Shown piece after piece: positions 37,611 through 47,636 of a stretch of DNA of 64,000 bases (position 1 is the first letter of the stretch; each line of letters begins with the position of its first letter). Where the stretch lies: contig CBDIDO010000003.1 in NCBI GenBank assembly GCA_965277735.1, forward strand, positions 2,852,001 through 2,916,000. The letters run 5' to 3'. The position numbers were made by a program, and so were the translations under genes. Under the pieces are notes generated by a model that was not told the DNA's origin, made no database searches, and worked only from the letters and a program-made list of their open reading frames with translations. This DNA comes from RH-AL1 sp965277735 (GTDB lineage: Bacteria > Pseudomonadota > Alphaproteobacteria > Rhizobiales > Beijerinckiaceae).

Positions 37611-38582
37611 ATGCTCGAGGCGGAACTGGATATCGACGCCCGATCGGAGAGACCCCAGATCCCTCCGGCCACAGGCGACGATTGGGACGCGGACCGGCTT
37701 CTGCAGGCCCGCGCCTATCACGGCTTGCCGTTCCAGAAATGGGAAGACGCGGCGATCTGGACGCGCGCCTGGGTCGGCATCGGCTTCGACGCCGAGGTCG
37801 CCAACGTCGGCGACGTCCTGCCCTTCACCGTCGGCAACCATGGCATCCATGTCGAGCGCATGCCGGATGGCACTTTTGCCGGCCGCTTCAACAAGGCGCA
37901 GCACGGCGGCTGCCGCACGGTGCCGCTGCAGTGCCAGACGGGTGCGCGCACGCGCTGCTCCTTCACCGCCTGCGGCTACAGCTACGACCGCCGCCCGATC
38001 GCCGCGAGCGATCCCGATCGCGCGCGGCATCTCGATCAGTATCTCGGCCTGCGCCCCGAGCGCCTGCTGCAAGTCCCCGTCCGCCAATGGGGCCCTGTCC
38101 TGCTCGCGCGGCTCGATCCGCAGCGTCCCGCGCCGCTCGACTGGCCGGCACCTGCGCGCGTCTCAGCGAGCGAGATCGTTGCTGGTGAGACGTTCTGGCA
38201 CGAGGTCGCCGCCAACTGGAAGCACGTCGCGGTCGCTCTCGCGACCGATACCGAAGACGAGGCGCAGACCTCGCTGCTGTTCCCGAACGTGATTGTCCGC
38301 GCGAGGGTCGACGAGACCTGCATCATCCTCCTGCAGCCCGTCGCGCTGACGCGCACCCTGCTGAGGATCCGCACCCTGCAGGGCCGTGTGCCCGACTGGG
38401 TCGAGAAGCGTTCGGCCCACGCCGCACGCATGCAGGTGAGCCAGACCCGCCGGGAGGCGACACCGCAGGCGCAGCGCGTCCGCGACGCGTTTGAGACCCG
38501 CGTGCGCGACGCGATCGACGCGCTCGCGCGGGAGCAGCGCACCGACGTGCTGTTTCGCACCGACGACAAGGGAGACTGGTGA
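37611..38582 (+). CDS. Degenerate Rieske oxygenase alpha-subunit-like protein
   Basis: 323 residues. The front half recalls a ring-hydroxylating oxygenase (GLPFQKWEDAAIWTRAWVGIGF, then VGNHGIHVERMPDGTFAGRF). Where the Rieske CxH...CxxH motif is expected stands KAQHGGCR (His98, Cys101), Cys108, then RCSFTACGYSYD (Cys116, Cys121), so the ligand set is Cys-rich and non-canonical. The back half keeps FWHEVAANWKHVAVAL and FPNVIVRARVDE of the catalytic domain fold but no clear 2-His-1-Asp iron site. It may bind a different cluster and serve in electron transfer or assembly; true function unknown. It follows the large subunit by 5 bases; a GTG at 37602 overlapping that stop is an alternative start. 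Confidence 0.68.
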   Translation: MLEAELDIDARSERPQIPPATGDDWDADRLLQARAYHGLPFQKWEDAAIWTRAWVGIGFDAEVANVGDVLPFTVGNHGIHVERMPDGTFAGRFNKAQHGGCRTVPLQCQTGARTRCSFTACGYSYDRRPIAASDPDRARHLDQYLGLRPERLLQVPVRQWGPVLLARLDPQRPAPLDWPAPARVSASEIVAGETFWHEVAANWKHVAVALATDTEDEAQTSLLFPNVIVRARVDETCIILLQPVALTRTLLRIRTLQGRVPDWVEKRSAHAARMQVSQTRREATPQAQRVRDAFETRVRDAIDALAREQRTDVLFRTDDKGDW

Positions 38583-39250
38583 TGTCCGACGACGCCCTGA
38601 AGGACGCGACCGCCGCCTTCACGCGGCAGGACTATGCCGCCGCGCTCGCGCTGTTCCGGCTGCAGGCCGAGGCCGGCGATGCGGAAGCGCAGGCCTGGCT
38701 CGGTGCCTGCTACGCCAACGGCTTCGGCGTGCCGTCCTCGCTTGTTGACGCCTTCGCCTGGTACGAGCGCGCGGCGCAGCAAGGCCACGTGCAGGCCGCG
38801 ACAAATGTTGGCGCAATGCTGGCGATGGGCCAGGGCGTGCCACGCGACGTGCTCGCCGGCGCCGACTGGCTGCACAAGGCCGCGGAGGCCGGCGACTCGA
38901 TGGCGCGCTACAATCTCGCAACCATGTACGCCAAGGGCGACGGCATCGCGCAGGATCCCGCGAAAGCGGCCGAGTTCTACCGCCAGGCCGCGGAATCCGG
39001 CCACTATCCCTCGCAGGCGCGGCTCGGGCACATCTACGCGCATGGTTTGGGAGTCGACAAGGATCGCGTTGCAGCCTTCGCCTGGCTGTCGCTTGCCGCG
39101 CAGCACGGCATCGGCAATGCGCTGAAGGCACTCGAAGAGGTCGTCGCGCAAATGTCGGCGGAGGAGAAGGGCAAGGGCACGAGCCTCGTCGGCCACCTGC
39201 GCGCCAAGCTCGCGACGCTCGCCGGCGTCATCAATCCGCTACCGGCCTGA
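38582..39250 (+). CDS. Sel1-repeat protein
   Basis: 222 residues. Four or more tandem Sel1/TPR-like repeats: AEAGDAEAQAWLGACYANGFGV, AAQQGHVQAATNVGAML, AAEAGDSMARYNLATMYAKGDGI and AAESGHYPSQARLGHIYAHGLGV, ending with a charged helix. No signal peptide, so probably a cytoplasmic protein-protein scaffold. The ATG shares a base with the stop of the preceding gene (TGATG), which ties it to the dimethylformamidase-like operon; it may help assemble or regulate that enzyme. Confidence 0.88.
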   Translation: MSDDALKDATAAFTRQDYAAALALFRLQAEAGDAEAQAWLGACYANGFGVPSSLVDAFAWYERAAQQGHVQAATNVGAMLAMGQGVPRDVLAGADWLHKAAEAGDSMARYNLATMYAKGDGIAQDPAKAAEFYRQAAESGHYPSQARLGHIYAHGLGVDKDRVAAFAWLSLAAQHGIGNALKALEEVVAQMSAEEKGKGTSLVGHLRAKLATLAGVINPLPA

Positions 39251-39253
39251 GCC

Positions 39254-39538
39254 ATGACCTACAGCGTCCAGCAGATCAAGTTCGAGCTCCTGAGCTACAT
39301 CAAGGAGTTCGGCGGCGACGCCATGCACTGGCACATCGGCACGTCGGACGATGCGGCGAAGGAGATGTTCGAGCTGCAGCGCGTCGATCCGACGACAGAC
39401 ATCTGGCTTTGGAAGCCGGCGCTCACGCCGACCGCGGCCGACCTCGTTGCCAAATGGATGATCGATCGCAGCAAGGCGTCGCGCGTCGAGACCGAGACCC
39501 CCGGCCGGTGCGTGTTTTTGTATCAGCGAACGAGCTGA
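39254..39538 (+). CDS. Small conserved-looking protein of unknown function
   Basis: 94 residues starting 3 bases after the Sel1 gene stop (TGAGCCATG), so part of the same operon. Sequence begins MTYSVQQIKFELLSYIKEFG and contains WHIGTSDDAAKEMFE and ALTPTAADLVAKWMIDR; predicted mixed helix/strand, no cysteines in motif order apart from one near the end. I do not recognise the family. Codon use matches the operon, so it is very probably real. Confidence 0.72.
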   Translation: MTYSVQQIKFELLSYIKEFGGDAMHWHIGTSDDAAKEMFELQRVDPTTDIWLWKPALTPTAADLVAKWMIDRSKASRVETETPGRCVFLYQRTS

Positions 39539-39605
39539 CGCCTGCCTCACCGCAACTTTCATCAAATACGCAGCATGGTGCGGGTCCGTTTTTGCCTTTC
39601 GGACC

Positions 39606-39632
39606 GCCGGAAGCTGACTGTCAGCTTCCGGC
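39606..39632. repeat. Perfect inverted repeat, 13-base arms
   Basis: GCCGGAAGCTGAC (39606-39618), one base T, and its exact complement GTCAGCTTCCGGC (39620-39632). It lies 68 bases after the last gene of the amide operon, without a T-run. It could be a factor-dependent terminator/stability element for the operon or an end of a mobile element, since IS remnants begin just beyond. Confidence 0.6.
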
Positions 39633-39950
39633 CAGGATGGGCCATTCCGCTTGGCGCCCAAGTACGCTGTCCAGACGCGCTCTGACTATTCCATAGAGAG
39701 CGGACGTTCACGCACACTCCGCTTGGCCCATCCGTTCCCAACGCAGAAGGCCCTTGCACCGCTGGTGGCCTACAAGTCGGCTTGGAGAGTCACGTTCTTC
39801 CGGCTTGTAACAGGCTGCATCCAAGCGTCCGTTTGAAGAGCGTTAGCGTGCCTCCTTTTCCACGACGCTGGCCCACTGCGCGGCACATCGATTGCCGCCG
39901 GCGCGGTCTTGGCTCGGCACTTGGTCTTCATTCGCTGTCAATCGGCCTCG

Positions 39951-40151
39951 AGATTTCGCCGCCGCTTCTACGAACTCGCCGCCAACAGACCCGCTCCCAT
40001 CGCCTCCGAGGCCCCCGCACGGATCGCCGAACTCTAAGCCTACCTCGTCGACGTCATTATAAAGATGGCCAACGGACATCTTAACAGCCAGCTCGATGAG
40101 CTGCTGACGTGGGCCTACAAACCTGCGCAACCCGCGATCGACCTGGCCTGA
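39951..40151 (+). pseudogene. IS66-family transposase remnant
   Basis: One frame reads RFRRRFYELAANRPAPIASEAPARIAEL, stop, then AYLVDVIIKMANGHLNSQLDELLTWAY and a final stop. The first part resembles the IS66 region HVRRKFFEL...IAxEAxxRIxxLY and the second the IS66 C-terminus (HPxSRLDELLPWAY), so a central piece has been deleted. The surrounding 39539-40226 holds no intact gene. It marks the left border zone of the mobile island. Confidence 0.5.
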
Positions 40152-40226
40152 GAACGACGCTTACTCTTGATGAACGCTCAGAGCTGCCGATTTGGCGGGC
40201 GGCCTTGAAGCGGGCACAGGCGGAAT

Positions 40227-43200
40227 TCACTGGGCTCTGTCACCTCTAACCCAGACAATTTCGCCGGTGGTAAGGTAGACAACAGCACCCCGACTGGCAT
40301 GGGTAGCCGAAAGATAGTCGCGAAGCTGCTGCGCGTGCTTCTTCCGGACGGCGGGTGAAGGGTTAACGTCAGACTTCCAATCGATTGCGGCGTCGACGCC
40401 TTCGTCTCGGATAGCCAAGGCATCCGCGCGGCCCGCGACGAGAACGTGCTCATCTGCTGCCCACACTGGAAATTCGGGCACAAGATGAGGCCTCAGTTCA
40501 GAAATTGCGGGCAATGCAAACGTTCGAAGCGCGGCCGCCGCCATTTCGTCGGGATTGGGGCGCGTCTGGTTATCGTCATTGTGAGGTATTAGCTGATCGA
40601 GGAGGAACCGAGCACGCGAAGTGCTTGCTGCCAAGTCTTCTGCCAACTCACCGGTTAGGAGTTCCTCCATAAGCTTGTGCAGGATTACACCGCGTCGAGC
40701 GCCGGCGCCTGCAATTTCGAGGCGCTCGGATTGGCTCTCTAGGGTGACAATACCGTCGAAAGCGTCACCAAGACGGTCGCCGTCGTGTTCGCTTGGTCGA
40801 TGCCAGATGAGAGGCGGTGAACTGTCCTCAACGCAACGCTGTTCCGTCGCAAAAATCTCAGCCGATTGCTCATTCGGCTGTGGGGCGCCCGAACGGCCTG
40901 TCGAGAGTGTGAAGGACGAGAGATCTAGCTCTGGGACCTCGAGCTGACGAAGGTCGACGGAGCTGAACCACGAATCCCTTGACGCTTGGGGGATGTGGGG
41001 AAGGATCAAAAGGTTGCGAGCCCGCGTGCTTGCTACATACCAAATTCGCTCGCGCTGATTGGCATCCTCAAGGCATTCTGCTGCGCGCGCGGCAGCCAGT
41101 TCAGGGGGCGCGACGCCACCGATCATCCAGTGCAGGGTGTGGTCGGATTGCCGGTGAACGAACTGATCAGGCCGATAGAGCGCGGTTGTCGAATTGATCG
41201 GAATGACCACTGGCCATTCCAGCCCTTTTGCACTGTGGATCGTCACAATCTCGACCGCATGCTCCGCGGCATCGATGCGACCCTCAGGTGCCCTGGCCTT
41301 TCGCTCCCAATCAGATTGGAGATCGCGGACTAAGGCGCGCAGGCCGGCAACGCCATAGCTACGCACTCTTTCGATCAACGCGTCCAGATTGGCGAGGGCG
41401 CGTGCGTTCCGGTTGCCGTGGCGCGCCGCAACGATGACGCGGGCGTTAAGGCGCTCGATGGCCTCCGCGAGGATCAGATTAGGAGCGACGACGGCCGCTT
41501 TGCGCCGCAGGCCTTGGAGCGTAATAAGAATTTCCTTGGCCAGCGGATGTGCCACCAAGTCAGGATCAGTCCGCACGGTAAAGAAGGTCTGCGCAGTCCC
41601 ATCTGCAGAAAGGGTGGCGGTAATGTCGAGCAGCTCCTGCTCGCTCAGCCCAACCAGCGGGCCCCGCATGAATGCACCAAAGGCGAAGGTGTCCGACGAA
41701 TCTGCCAGGACCCTTAAAAGCGCAAGAACATCCTGCGTTTCCTGCCGTCGCATTAGGGTCTGCCCGGCTTGCGATGAAACGGCGAGGCCTCGCTGTTCGA
41801 GGGCGCGTTCATAGCGCCAAAGCTCCGTATGACCAGGTGATAGAAGCGCGATGTCACCGGCCTTCAGAGGCATGTGAGTATTGTCGGCCCGCAGAATCGG
41901 CAGGTTGCCAACTAGCGCTGCGCAGATGTCCGCGACCTTTTCCGCTTCGGCTTCCCGAAACATCTCCGCGTAAATCCGCTCGGCTGTTGGGATCTCGATC
42001 GTGGAACGTACCACACACGGCAGACGCTGCGACACGTCGGACAACGTTGGAGCAAGAGGCACATATCGGGGCTGCGAAGGTTTTGTAAAAACCTTTTCGA
42101 AGCACGCGTTGACGTGGTGAATGATAGGGCTAAGCGATCGAAAATTGGCCGTGACCTCAATAACTGCCCCGTGATCCTGGCCTTGAATCAGCCTACTGCA
42201 AAGCTCGTAAGCTTCGATATCGGCGCCGCGAAAGCGATAGATCGCCTGCTTCGGATCGCCGACGAGGAAAAGCGCTCCAGGGCGAAGCCGCGCGGCCTCC
42301 CAACGCGTTGGGCGTTCGGCGGTCGCCGCAATCCAAAACAGGATCTCACTCTGAACGCGATCCGTGTCCTGAAACTCGTCGACTAAAATATACCTGTAGC
42401 GACGCCCCACTGCCTGCCGAACCTCTTCGTGCGAGCGCACGAGAGATTGCACGTGAATTATCAGGTCGTCGAAGTCCAATATCGCTGCGGCGCGTTTGCG
42501 GGCGCGATAGCTCTCTAGGAGTGTGTCCAGCGAGCCTGAAAGCGAACAGACGAGCGTGCTCGCGATGTGGCCGACGAGCTGACTCCACGCGTCGTTGACC
42601 GCTTCGAATAGCGCCCGCCCTGAATCGCTGCCAACATCCTCGGTGTGAGCGCCAAAGCCACGGGCGGCCTCGTCATAGGTCTTGAGCTGCAATCCCTTCC
42701 GTCCAAACAACCGGCCCGATCCCGGATCGCAAAGCTGCCACAACGAGCGGAAATCCGGATCGGCGGAGAAGCACCCGTCATAGCGCGTCGCCAGCCTCCC
42801 AAGCTCCTGCGCAATTTCTCGCGCCCATGCTTCGTCCGCGACACTTGCTCTCCATCGCTCGAAGTCGTCGACCGCCTGGACGAAATCTACGTCAGGTCTC
42901 AAGCCTTTGGGCGGAATGGTTGGCTGGGCATCGGAGTGCTTACGCCGCAGAATTGCCAGTTCGCGGATGAGGTCGACCACTTGGAGCGGGATTTGCTCCG
43001 CCAAGACGACGATCGCATCGTCCTCCAAGGCGCCGATCGCCAGCCGTCGTGAGAACCACGCGGACAGCTCCGCCATGAACAAATTGTCAGCGACGGTCGC
43101 GTCCGCAATCCGGGCGCCAGGATCGAGGCCAGCCTGGACACCATGGCTGCGAATGATCGCCTGACAAAAGCCGTGGATGGTCGTCGCAGTCAACTCGTCG

Positions 43201-43520
43201 AGTTGCGTGGATGCCGCAACAAGCGCGCTTCGCTGCTGTTCAGACAGCCCAAGGGGAATGACAGCCTTTAGGAAAGCCGGAACCACGTCAGCCAGTAGTA
43301 GGTCGATCGTCTGCTTGATTCGCGCGGCAAGTTGGCTCGCCGCTAACTCGGTAAAGGTGATTGCGGCGATCTCATCGGCGCGGCGGCCTTCGGCGAGCAT
43401 CATCGCCACGCGCCCGGCCATGAGTGATGTCTTTCCGGTGCCGGCAGCCGCTTCCACCAGCAGGATCGCCGAGAAATCTGTCATTGCCCGGCAACGGTTG
43501 TCCTGATCGACTAACGTCAT
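40227..43520 (-). CDS. AddA-like UvrD helicase with C-terminal nuclease domain
   Basis: 1,097 residues. Superfamily 1 helicase: Walker A VEAAAGTGKTS near residue 25, ITFTELAASQLAARI (motif Ia), LTATTIHGFCQAIIRSHG, Walker B LVDEFQDTDRVQSEI, LVGDPKQAIYRFRGAD, and VTIHSAKGLEWPVVI. The C-terminus carries a PD-(D/E)XK nuclease pattern: VLVAGRADAL, AAIDWKSDV, QLRDYL. This is the AddA layout: unwinding plus cutting of DNA ends. The ATG overlaps the AddB-like stop (ATGA). The site between IS remnants and next to a Gabija-like pair suggests an accessory defence function rather than the housekeeping recombination enzyme. Confidence 0.87.
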   Translation of the reverse strand: MTLVDQDNRCRAMTDFSAILLVEAAAGTGKTSLMAGRVAMMLAEGRRADEIAAITFTELAASQLAARIKQTIDLLLADVVPAFLKAVIPLGLSEQQRSALVAASTQLDELTATTIHGFCQAIIRSHGVQAGLDPGARIADATVADNLFMAELSAWFSRRLAIGALEDDAIVVLAEQIPLQVVDLIRELAILRRKHSDAQPTIPPKGLRPDVDFVQAVDDFERWRASVADEAWAREIAQELGRLATRYDGCFSADPDFRSLWQLCDPGSGRLFGRKGLQLKTYDEAARGFGAHTEDVGSDSGRALFEAVNDAWSQLVGHIASTLVCSLSGSLDTLLESYRARKRAAAILDFDDLIIHVQSLVRSHEEVRQAVGRRYRYILVDEFQDTDRVQSEILFWIAATAERPTRWEAARLRPGALFLVGDPKQAIYRFRGADIEAYELCSRLIQGQDHGAVIEVTANFRSLSPIIHHVNACFEKVFTKPSQPRYVPLAPTLSDVSQRLPCVVRSTIEIPTAERIYAEMFREAEAEKVADICAALVGNLPILRADNTHMPLKAGDIALLSPGHTELWRYERALEQRGLAVSSQAGQTLMRRQETQDVLALLRVLADSSDTFAFGAFMRGPLVGLSEQELLDITATLSADGTAQTFFTVRTDPDLVAHPLAKEILITLQGLRRKAAVVAPNLILAEAIERLNARVIVAARHGNRNARALANLDALIERVRSYGVAGLRALVRDLQSDWERKARAPEGRIDAAEHAVEIVTIHSAKGLEWPVVIPINSTTALYRPDQFVHRQSDHTLHWMIGGVAPPELAAARAAECLEDANQRERIWYVASTRARNLLILPHIPQASRDSWFSSVDLRQLEVPELDLSSFTLSTGRSGAPQPNEQSAEIFATEQRCVEDSSPPLIWHRPSEHDGDRLGDAFDGIVTLESQSERLEIAGAGARRGVILHKLMEELLTGELAEDLAASTSRARFLLDQLIPHNDDNQTRPNPDEMAAAALRTFALPAISELRPHLVPEFPVWAADEHVLVAGRADALAIRDEGVDAAIDWKSDVNPSPAVRKKHAQQLRDYLSATHASRGAVVYLTTGEIVWVRGDRAQ

Positions 43521-46168
43521 GTGGGGGTGCTCCAGAGCCTGTTGAGCTGCTGGTTGGCGGCGCGGAAGTCCGAGGCTTTCCGACGCAGATAGCTTTCGCG
43601 ATCCGCCGGTAGCGCGAGACGCATGTCGTCGTAGAAGGCGTCTTTTTCCCACCTGGGAGCAATTCGTCCGCTGCGCAGAATTGTAGTCGCCGCTGAGAGA
43701 TAATTAGTCGCCTGGGTGATCGCGTCATCGAGTTCGTCTCCCTTGAGCTCGAAAGTCGCCGGGTCGTCGGCCAGGTAAATCAGGCGTGCGACCACTGCTC
43801 TCACCTCAGGCAGCAGGGCGCGCACCGCGATTGCATAAAGAACGCGTTGTAACTCGCGCCCTTGTCCAAGCGTGATGCGTTGAGTTTTTGGAGGCGGCTT
43901 GATGCTCTTGTAGTCTGTGATCCTCGCGGCGTCGCCGGTCGCACGAATATCGAGCCGGTCCATCCGTCCGCCGAAGACCAATCCGGTAGGTTCGATCGGA
44001 ACTGCCAGCATTGCGTTCCAGGGCACCTGTGCTGCTACCGCATTGATTTGGCCGAATGGCACCTCGGTCCAGCTTCGCGTGTCGGATCGCACCAGTTCGT
44101 CGGAAGCAAGGCCTTTCGCTGTCCTGCGTGCTGCTTCGTTCACCGTATGCAGCCAAAGAATCGACGGCGGAACGGACCGTTGTAATGGCCAAGAGGCAAG
44201 GACAGCCGCGGAAGCGCCTTCGATTGCAGCCTCGATTTCGGCGGCGCTAGCGCGCGCAAAGCCCGGCGTAGGCTCAAGCGCTGAAATCGCGCGACTGATC
44301 AACTCGTGCACGAGTTCGCCGAACGAGGTTGGATCGAGCTCCAGGGGTTCGGGCTCCTGCCGAGCCGAGCGCCAGCCCAAGGCATAGCGCCAAACAAATC
44401 CGAGCGGGTCACGCAGCAAGCGCTGCAGCGAGGTTGTCGACTGCACCCGTACTAGGGCCGCCTCGATCGCTGGGTGATTGGCGCTCGAAAGTCCATCATG
44501 GGCGGTAAGATCCGCATGCCACTGCCAATTACGCCAGCAGAGCTGAGCCTGCCTGACATGGGCGAGTTGCCCGGCATCGCGAGGGCGCGCGAGCAATCGA
44601 TCGGCTTCGCTGAAGGCGTGTTCCGGCACGCGGTCGCGCTTGTGAACGATTGAGTCACCAGGCCAGAGGGTGCTTGGCGAGAGCTGGCTGCCTCGGGCGT
44701 TTCGTTGTGCACGCGACAAGACAAGCTGCTCGCGTGTTTGTGCCGTTATGATCTCGAAATGCACGCGGTCTCGCTCGGCGGTGCTGACCGGATGCAGCTT
44801 GCGGCGCTCGAGCATATGATGCGGGATTAGAGGATCGTCATGGTCCGAACGTGGCCAAGATCGGCTGGTCAAGCCAAGCAAACGTGCGTACGGTCGCGGA
44901 CTCGACACCAACTGCGACGCCGGACACCAGACGACGCTGTTGGCAGGATCGCGTTGATCCGCGACTCGTAGTGATTGGAGCGATAGTGCGATCGCATGCG
45001 GCGGGGCGCTTCGCAGTGCCTCTTCCCATATCGTCAGACTGGCGCCGCTCATCAGCCGCGCGCCGGCTTCGCTTCCAGCCTCAGGCCCTCGGGCCAGAAG
45101 ATCGAGGATCGGCAGAAGAGTCTGCTCGGCGAGCGCCGCCGCGGCCCGACGGGGCCGCGCGGCGGTCAGCGCTTCGCGCCATTGATCCAGTGTCCGTAGC
45201 GCCGCTCCTCTTGGAATGCCGGCGAACCAATCGTCGGGAAGTGAGCTTGCGAACGGGCGCGACGGAAGACGCCGGAACAGACGCCAGATGCGCTCCCGGG
45301 TGAGCCCGTTGCCCAAGATATCTGCAAGGGCAGCGCAGGTCTGACCGTCTGCTGTGCTCAGCGCCGGAACACCGTGAGAAAAATGAACCGGCAGCGCCGC
45401 ACTTCTTGCGTAGGATAAAAAGTGATCGTCCCAATCTTGCGTCGACGTCGCGGCGATCGCGATGTCCTGTGCCTTAACCTGGCCCGTCGAGAGCAATCGC
45501 CTAGCCCACCGCAGCGCCTCCACAGCCTCTGATTTCGGATCGGCGCACGCTTCGGCGGAGGTATGTGCCGGACCAGAGGGCGCGCTGATGCGGATCGCGC
45601 CGGTGAACCAGGGCTGATCAGCGCCGCTTGGCAAATCCCATGATAGGCTGGTCTCGCGCGCGATCGCGGTGAGAAGCGGACGCCATACCGGATCAACCTC
45701 GACGAGCCCAACCAGCGCGATGCTGCCAAAGAGGGTGCCAGCATAATGGGCGCGTTTGACGGCGGCATCGCGAAGGTCACGCGGCAGCAGATGGGTGGGC
45801 GGTATGCTGTCGCGGATTCGCGCCTCAATCAGGGCGAGGTCGTGGAATCGCGCTGCGTCGTGGGCAAGTGAGGGCAAATCCAGGTCGGTCCGCCAGACCG
45901 AACCGAGCGATTGAAGGACCGCGCGTGGCATGCCTGGCAAACCCGCGATGCCGGCAATATCCTGAAAGCCGCCTGCAGCGAGCGCCGCCTGGATCGCCGG
46001 ATAGAGTACATCGGTTCCAGCGGGCGTCGTAAAGCCGCCGGCGAGACGACCCGCGAGAAGGGGAAGCGTCAGGATTTCGCGGCCGGTAGCGCCGTTGATG
46101 GCGGCTCTAGCGCGAGCACTTCGTAAAGCCAGCAATCCGTCGACGACATGGGTGGAGCGAGTGATCAT
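43517..46168 (-). CDS. AddB-like PD-(D/E)XK nuclease/inactive helicase subunit
   Basis: 883 residues, shorter than usual AddB (about 1,000-1,150). No Walker A is visible at the N-terminus. The C-terminus has a RecB-type nuclease: LDPTSFGELVHELISRAI, LVFGGRMDRLDI, ARITDYKSIKPP and GRELQRVLYAIAV. Mid-protein segments such as LLGLTSRSWPRSDHDDPLIPHHMLE recall AddB helicase motifs. It would partner the AddA-like protein encoded immediately downstream with a 4-base overlap. It is transcribed divergently from the OLD/UvrD pair with 102 bases between, so the four genes may be one locus. Confidence 0.83.
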   Translation of the reverse strand: MITRSTHVVDGLLALRSARARAAINGATGREILTLPLLAGRLAGGFTTPAGTDVLYPAIQAALAAGGFQDIAGIAGLPGMPRAVLQSLGSVWRTDLDLPSLAHDAARFHDLALIEARIRDSIPPTHLLPRDLRDAAVKRAHYAGTLFGSIALVGLVEVDPVWRPLLTAIARETSLSWDLPSGADQPWFTGAIRISAPSGPAHTSAEACADPKSEAVEALRWARRLLSTGQVKAQDIAIAATSTQDWDDHFLSYARSAALPVHFSHGVPALSTADGQTCAALADILGNGLTRERIWRLFRRLPSRPFASSLPDDWFAGIPRGAALRTLDQWREALTAARPRRAAAALAEQTLLPILDLLARGPEAGSEAGARLMSGASLTIWEEALRSAPPHAIALSLQSLRVADQRDPANSVVWCPASQLVSSPRPYARLLGLTSRSWPRSDHDDPLIPHHMLERRKLHPVSTAERDRVHFEIITAQTREQLVLSRAQRNARGSQLSPSTLWPGDSIVHKRDRVPEHAFSEADRLLARPRDAGQLAHVRQAQLCWRNWQWHADLTAHDGLSSANHPAIEAALVRVQSTTSLQRLLRDPLGFVWRYALGWRSARQEPEPLELDPTSFGELVHELISRAISALEPTPGFARASAAEIEAAIEGASAAVLASWPLQRSVPPSILWLHTVNEAARRTAKGLASDELVRSDTRSWTEVPFGQINAVAAQVPWNAMLAVPIEPTGLVFGGRMDRLDIRATGDAARITDYKSIKPPPKTQRITLGQGRELQRVLYAIAVRALLPEVRAVVARLIYLADDPATFELKGDELDDAITQATNYLSAATTILRSGRIAPRWEKDAFYDDMRLALPADRESYLRRKASDFRAANQQLNRLWSTPT

Positions 46169-46270
46169 TTGCCTACGTTACGCTATCTTTCATCACGTCT
46201 CGAAGGTTGCACCGACTCTCGATCGGTGGAAATGTTAGGCTAATAAAGACATACAATCCTGGGGGGCGTA
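46169..46270. promoter_or_regulatory. Divergent promoter region of the helicase-nuclease locus
   Basis: 102 bases between the AddB-like gene (minus) and the OLD-like gene (plus). It is AT-rich relative to the genes (TTAGGCTAATAAAGACATACAAT), and GGGGGG stands 4 bases before the OLD-like ATG as a ribosome site. Both gene pairs must be driven from here. No clear operator repeat is seen. Confidence 0.55.
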
Positions 46271-47636
46271 ATGCGTCTAAGCAAGTTGAGCATAAGAAAT
46301 TTCAGAAATTTTCACTCCATTGACGTTCCTCTGTCTGGCAACGTCGTGTTGCTCGGGCCGAATAGAGTCGGAAAAAGCAATCTCCTATTCGCGATCCAGC
46401 TCATTTTGGACCCGACCCTGCCTGACGCGGCTCGACAACTGAAGCTGACCGACTTCTGGGATGGTGGGCAGGCCGATTTCAGTGCGCCCATTGAAGTCCA
46501 TTTAGAGCTTTCGGATTTCGCGACGGATATGGCCCTGACCGCGATTCTGACCGATTTCCGCGCGTCACATGATCCGACGATCGCGCAACTCAGCTACGTC
46601 TTCCGCAAGAAGCCTGAGATTGCCGGGGCTCCACAATCGAGTGCTGACTGCGAGTTTATCGTTTTCGGAGGTGGTGACGAAACCCGCGCGCTTCCTAGCA
46701 GGGTGCGCCGCCGCATCGCGATCGAATTGCTGGACGCGTTGCGCGACGCAGAAGGGCAGTTGGGAAACTGGCGCAGTTCGCCATTGCGCCCTCTGCTCGA
46801 GGATGCCGTTTCCGGAATCAGCCGAACGGACATCGAGGCAGTTGCTGCCGAACTCGACAAGGCGACCAAGACGCTCGAGACGTTTCCGACGATCAAAACG
46901 CTGGAAGATGAGCTGCGGACTGGCATCCTCCATCTTTCCGGGAAAGCGCATGATATCGATGCTCGCCTGAGATTCGCGCCTACCGATCCGCTGCGCCTGT
47001 TTAGGGCGATCGCGATGTTTATCGACAACGGTAGACGTGGAATCGGGGATGCCAGTCTGGGATCAGCCAACGTGGCGTTGCTCGCTCTGAAGCTCGCGGA
47101 ATTCTCATGGCGCCGGAAGAAGAACGAACGGAGTTTCTCGCTTCTGTGCATCGAGGAGCCCGAGGCGCATCTTCACCCGCAGCTTCAGCGATCTGTCTTT
47201 AAGAAGCTTCTGGGGAATATCGATGCCTCGCAGGCGATGATCGTCACGAGCCACTCGCCGACTTTGGCCGCCGTCACCCCGTTGCGGTCTATCGTCCAGC
47301 TGAAGAAGCAGGCGGGCTCTACCCAAGCATTCTCATTGGCGAACCTGCCGGTCACGTCCGATGAGATCGACGATCTTGAAAACTATCTTAATGCGACGCG
47401 TGCCGAGGTGTTGTTCTCTCAAGGCGTCATTTTTGTTGAGGGCGACGCGGAGGAGGCGCTATTGCCCACCTTCGCATTATCGCTCGGCCATTCGCTGGAC
47501 GAGCTTGGAATCTCGGTTTGCAATGTCGGCGGTGTCAACTTCCGGCCGTATGTGAAGCTCGCTGAAGCACTGAAGCTTCCTTACAGTGTGATCACCGACT
47601 GGGACCCGCTCGATGGAACGAAGCCTCCTCTGGGAA

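Noticed and set aside
40227..46168. Calling the AddA/AddB-like pair the housekeeping double-strand-break repair enzyme
   Set aside because: The AddB-like protein is short, the pair lies in an IS-rich island beside a Gabija-like pair, and no usual addAB neighbours are present. It cannot be excluded without the rest of the genome.
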